Below, one piece after another: positions 14,685-15,605 of a DNA stretch of 15,605 nucleotides. Position 1 is the first letter of the stretch, and the number at the start of each line of letters is the position of its first letter. This DNA is from UBA7683 sp964397855 (lineage in GTDB: Bacteria; Patescibacteriota; Saccharimonadia; Saccharimonadales; UBA7683), in assembly GCA_964397855.1 (NCBI GenBank), contig CAYNKQ010000020.1, positions 1 to 15,605 on the forward strand. Direction: 5' to 3'. Below the pieces are notes generated by a model, which searched no databases, was not told the origin of the DNA, and saw only the letters and a list, made by a program, of their open reading frames with translations. The translations under genes and the position numbers were made by a program.

Positions 14685-15358
14685 TACTTGGCGCCTCCGG
14701 CTGAGTCACTTGCAACTCGCCCACCGTCGATTGTGATTACACGACGGCGAAGTTTGTTTACAATATCTTGGTTGTGAGTTGTCATAATTACTGTGGTACC
14801 GTGCTGGTTAATCTTTTCGAGTACAGAAACAACATCCCATGCATGTTTGGGATCAAGATTTCCGGTTGGCTCATCGGCAATTAGAATCTTAGGCTGGCGA
14901 ACCACCGCCCGAGCGATCGCAACACGCTGCTGTTCCCCACCCGAGAGTTCTCGTGGAAAATTCTTTTCTTTACCCGTAAGGCCAACGAGCTCGATTACGC
15001 GCGGAACGGTATAGTTAATTTCTTTGTTGGTCATACCAACTATCTCAAGTGCGAATGCAATGTTTTCAAAAACAGTACGATTTGGCAGTAATTTGAAATC
15101 TTGAAAGATTGTACCGATCTTACGTCGAAGTAGCGGTACTTCTTTATCTTTGAGGCGATCATAATCTACCCCGCCCACTACGATCTTGCCGCTTGTGGGT
15201 TTTTCTTCACGAGTTAGGAGTTTTAGCAGCGTAGATTTACCGGCGCCGGAAGTACCCACGATAAGGACGAATTCTTTTGGTGCAATATGAAGAGACACGC
15301 GGTCTAACGCCAGCCCTTTTTTGCCGTACTTCTTGGTAACTCTATCTAGCAATATCAC
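14684..15358 (-). CDS. ftsE: Cell-division ATP-binding protein FtsE
   Basis: A 224-residue ABC ATPase of normal FtsE length. It has Walker A GTSGAGKST (35-43), the Q-loop at Gln86 (IFQDF), the signature LSGGEQQR (138-145), Walker B ILIADEP (158-164) and the switch His195 (TTHNQ). The opening VILLDRVTKKYG matches the usual FtsE N-terminus, which argues for the GTG at 15358. An ATG further upstream would add 27 residues outside the family pattern and would lie before the promoter. TACAAT seven bases before this GTG suggests a leaderless mRNA. FtsE powers FtsX in the division complex at the inner face of the membrane. Confidence 0.95.
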   Translation of the reverse strand: MILLDRVTKKYGKKGLALDRVSLHIAPKEFVLIVGTSGAGKSTLLKLLTREEKPTSGKIVVGGVDYDRLKDKEVPLLRRKIGTIFQDFKLLPNRTVFENIAFALEIVGMTNKEINYTVPRVIELVGLTGKEKNFPRELSGGEQQRVAIARAVVRQPKILIADEPTGNLDPKHAWDVVSVLEKINQHGTTVIMTTHNQDIVNKLRRRVITIDGGRVASDSAGGAK

Positions 15359-15365
15359 GCTTATG

Positions 15366-15389
15366 ATTGTAACAAACAATCGAGAATAA
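15366..15389 (-). promoter_or_regulatory. Promoter for ftsEX
   Basis: On the minus strand, TACAAT (15371-15366) lies seven bases before the ftsE GTG. TTTTCA about 18 bases further upstream is a weak -35 candidate. Confidence 0.45.
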
Positions 15390-15431
15390 TGAAAAGTTGA
15401 CAGATGTAATTCTGCGGTAGAATTCTGGCAC

Positions 15432-15605
15432 CTAGACAAGCCTCAGCAGTAAGGCCGCATGATTAGATGGGCCTTTTGGCAACACTTCAAGCGAAGCATC
15501 TCGCTTGGTGTCAGCACTTACAAATACGTGATCAAGCTCAACTCCGATCACATGAGCTGAACCAAGTGTGACAGTGTTTTTTACTCGGCCCTCAGCCCGC
15601 ACCTT
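15432..15605 (-). CDS. 3' end of a likely endonuclease/exonuclease/phosphatase-family gene
   Basis: The last 57 codons of a minus-strand gene that runs off the right edge and stops with TAG at 15434-15432. The piece VIGVELDHVFVSAD followed by GPSNHAALLLRL fits the C-terminus of the endonuclease/exonuclease/phosphatase superfamily, where a D-H-(I/V) strand precedes the catalytic S-(D/N)-H-x-(A/P) motif. Here the position reads Ser-Asn-His rather than the usual Ser-Asp-His. Only the end is visible, so the substrate (nucleic acid, phospholipid or other phosphoester) cannot be told. It lies upstream of ftsE on the same strand with a 73-base gap that holds the ftsE promoter. Confidence 0.65.
   Translation of the reverse strand, partial: KVRAEGRVKNTVTLGSAHVIGVELDHVFVSADTKRDASLEVLPKGPSNHAALLLRLV

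Noticed and set aside
15359..15439. Longer FtsE starting at ATG 15439
   Set aside because: It would add 27 residues outside the family pattern and overlap the neighbouring gene's stop; the GTG at 15358 sits right behind a -10 box.
1..15605. tRNA, rRNA, CRISPR array or recoded TGA
   Set aside because: No cloverleaf-like or rRNA segments and no regularly spaced repeats were seen. All recognised genes read with standard stops, which argues against the Gracilibacteria/SR1 code.

Overview
The window looks like chromosome from a small-genome bacterium of the Patescibacteria/CPR group, most likely Candidatus Saccharibacteria (TM7). This is an inference from gene content and style: compact divergent proteins, a Trm11-like methylase next to rpmA, paired coiled-coil peptidoglycan hydrolases beside ftsEX, and many start codons lying right behind a -10 box. 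Genes read through with the standard code; no in-frame TGA is needed.

Layout. Positions 1-231 hold decayed dispersed-repeat DNA and a promoter. Positions 232-1712 (+) carry a THUMP/Trm11-type methyltransferase and ribosomal protein L27 as an operon, closed by a strong bidirectional terminator. Positions 1778-4851 (-) carry three unrecognised genes, each with its own near-consensus promoter: a small hydrophobic protein, a putative HExxH zinc metallopeptidase and an acidic helical protein. Positions 4872-6898 (-) carry a receiver-only response regulator and CTP synthase (pyrG). The pyrG-glycosyltransferase spacer contains a REP-like palindrome pair, a terminator-like hairpin and flanking 13-bp direct repeats that duplicate the pyrG ribosome-binding site and start codon. 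A GT4 glycosyltransferase (+) follows at 7193-8347.

Positions 8747-15358 are a cell-envelope cluster. The minus-strand genes, in transcription order, are ftsE, ftsX, an M23-type coiled-coil protein, a CHAP-type coiled-coil protein and a CtpA-type S41 protease. A FemAB-family aminoacyltransferase on the plus strand sits between the CHAP gene and ctpA. In other bacteria FtsEX drives coiled-coil hydrolases of the EnvC or PcsB type, so these genes probably act together in septal or peripheral peptidoglycan cleavage, with FemAB making the peptide cross-bridge. The left-hand 3' end of a likely endonuclease/exonuclease/phosphatase-family gene closes the window.

The most unusual observations are: the M23 domain appears circularly permuted, with the HxH half before the HxxxD half; the M23 and CHAP proteins share an almost identical coiled-coil module including a 68-bp block of perfect DNA identity; a ~220-bp intergenic repeat occurs at 8396-8615 and 13502-13720; two cassette genes share a duplicated promoter; and about seven genes appear to be transcribed leaderless or nearly so.
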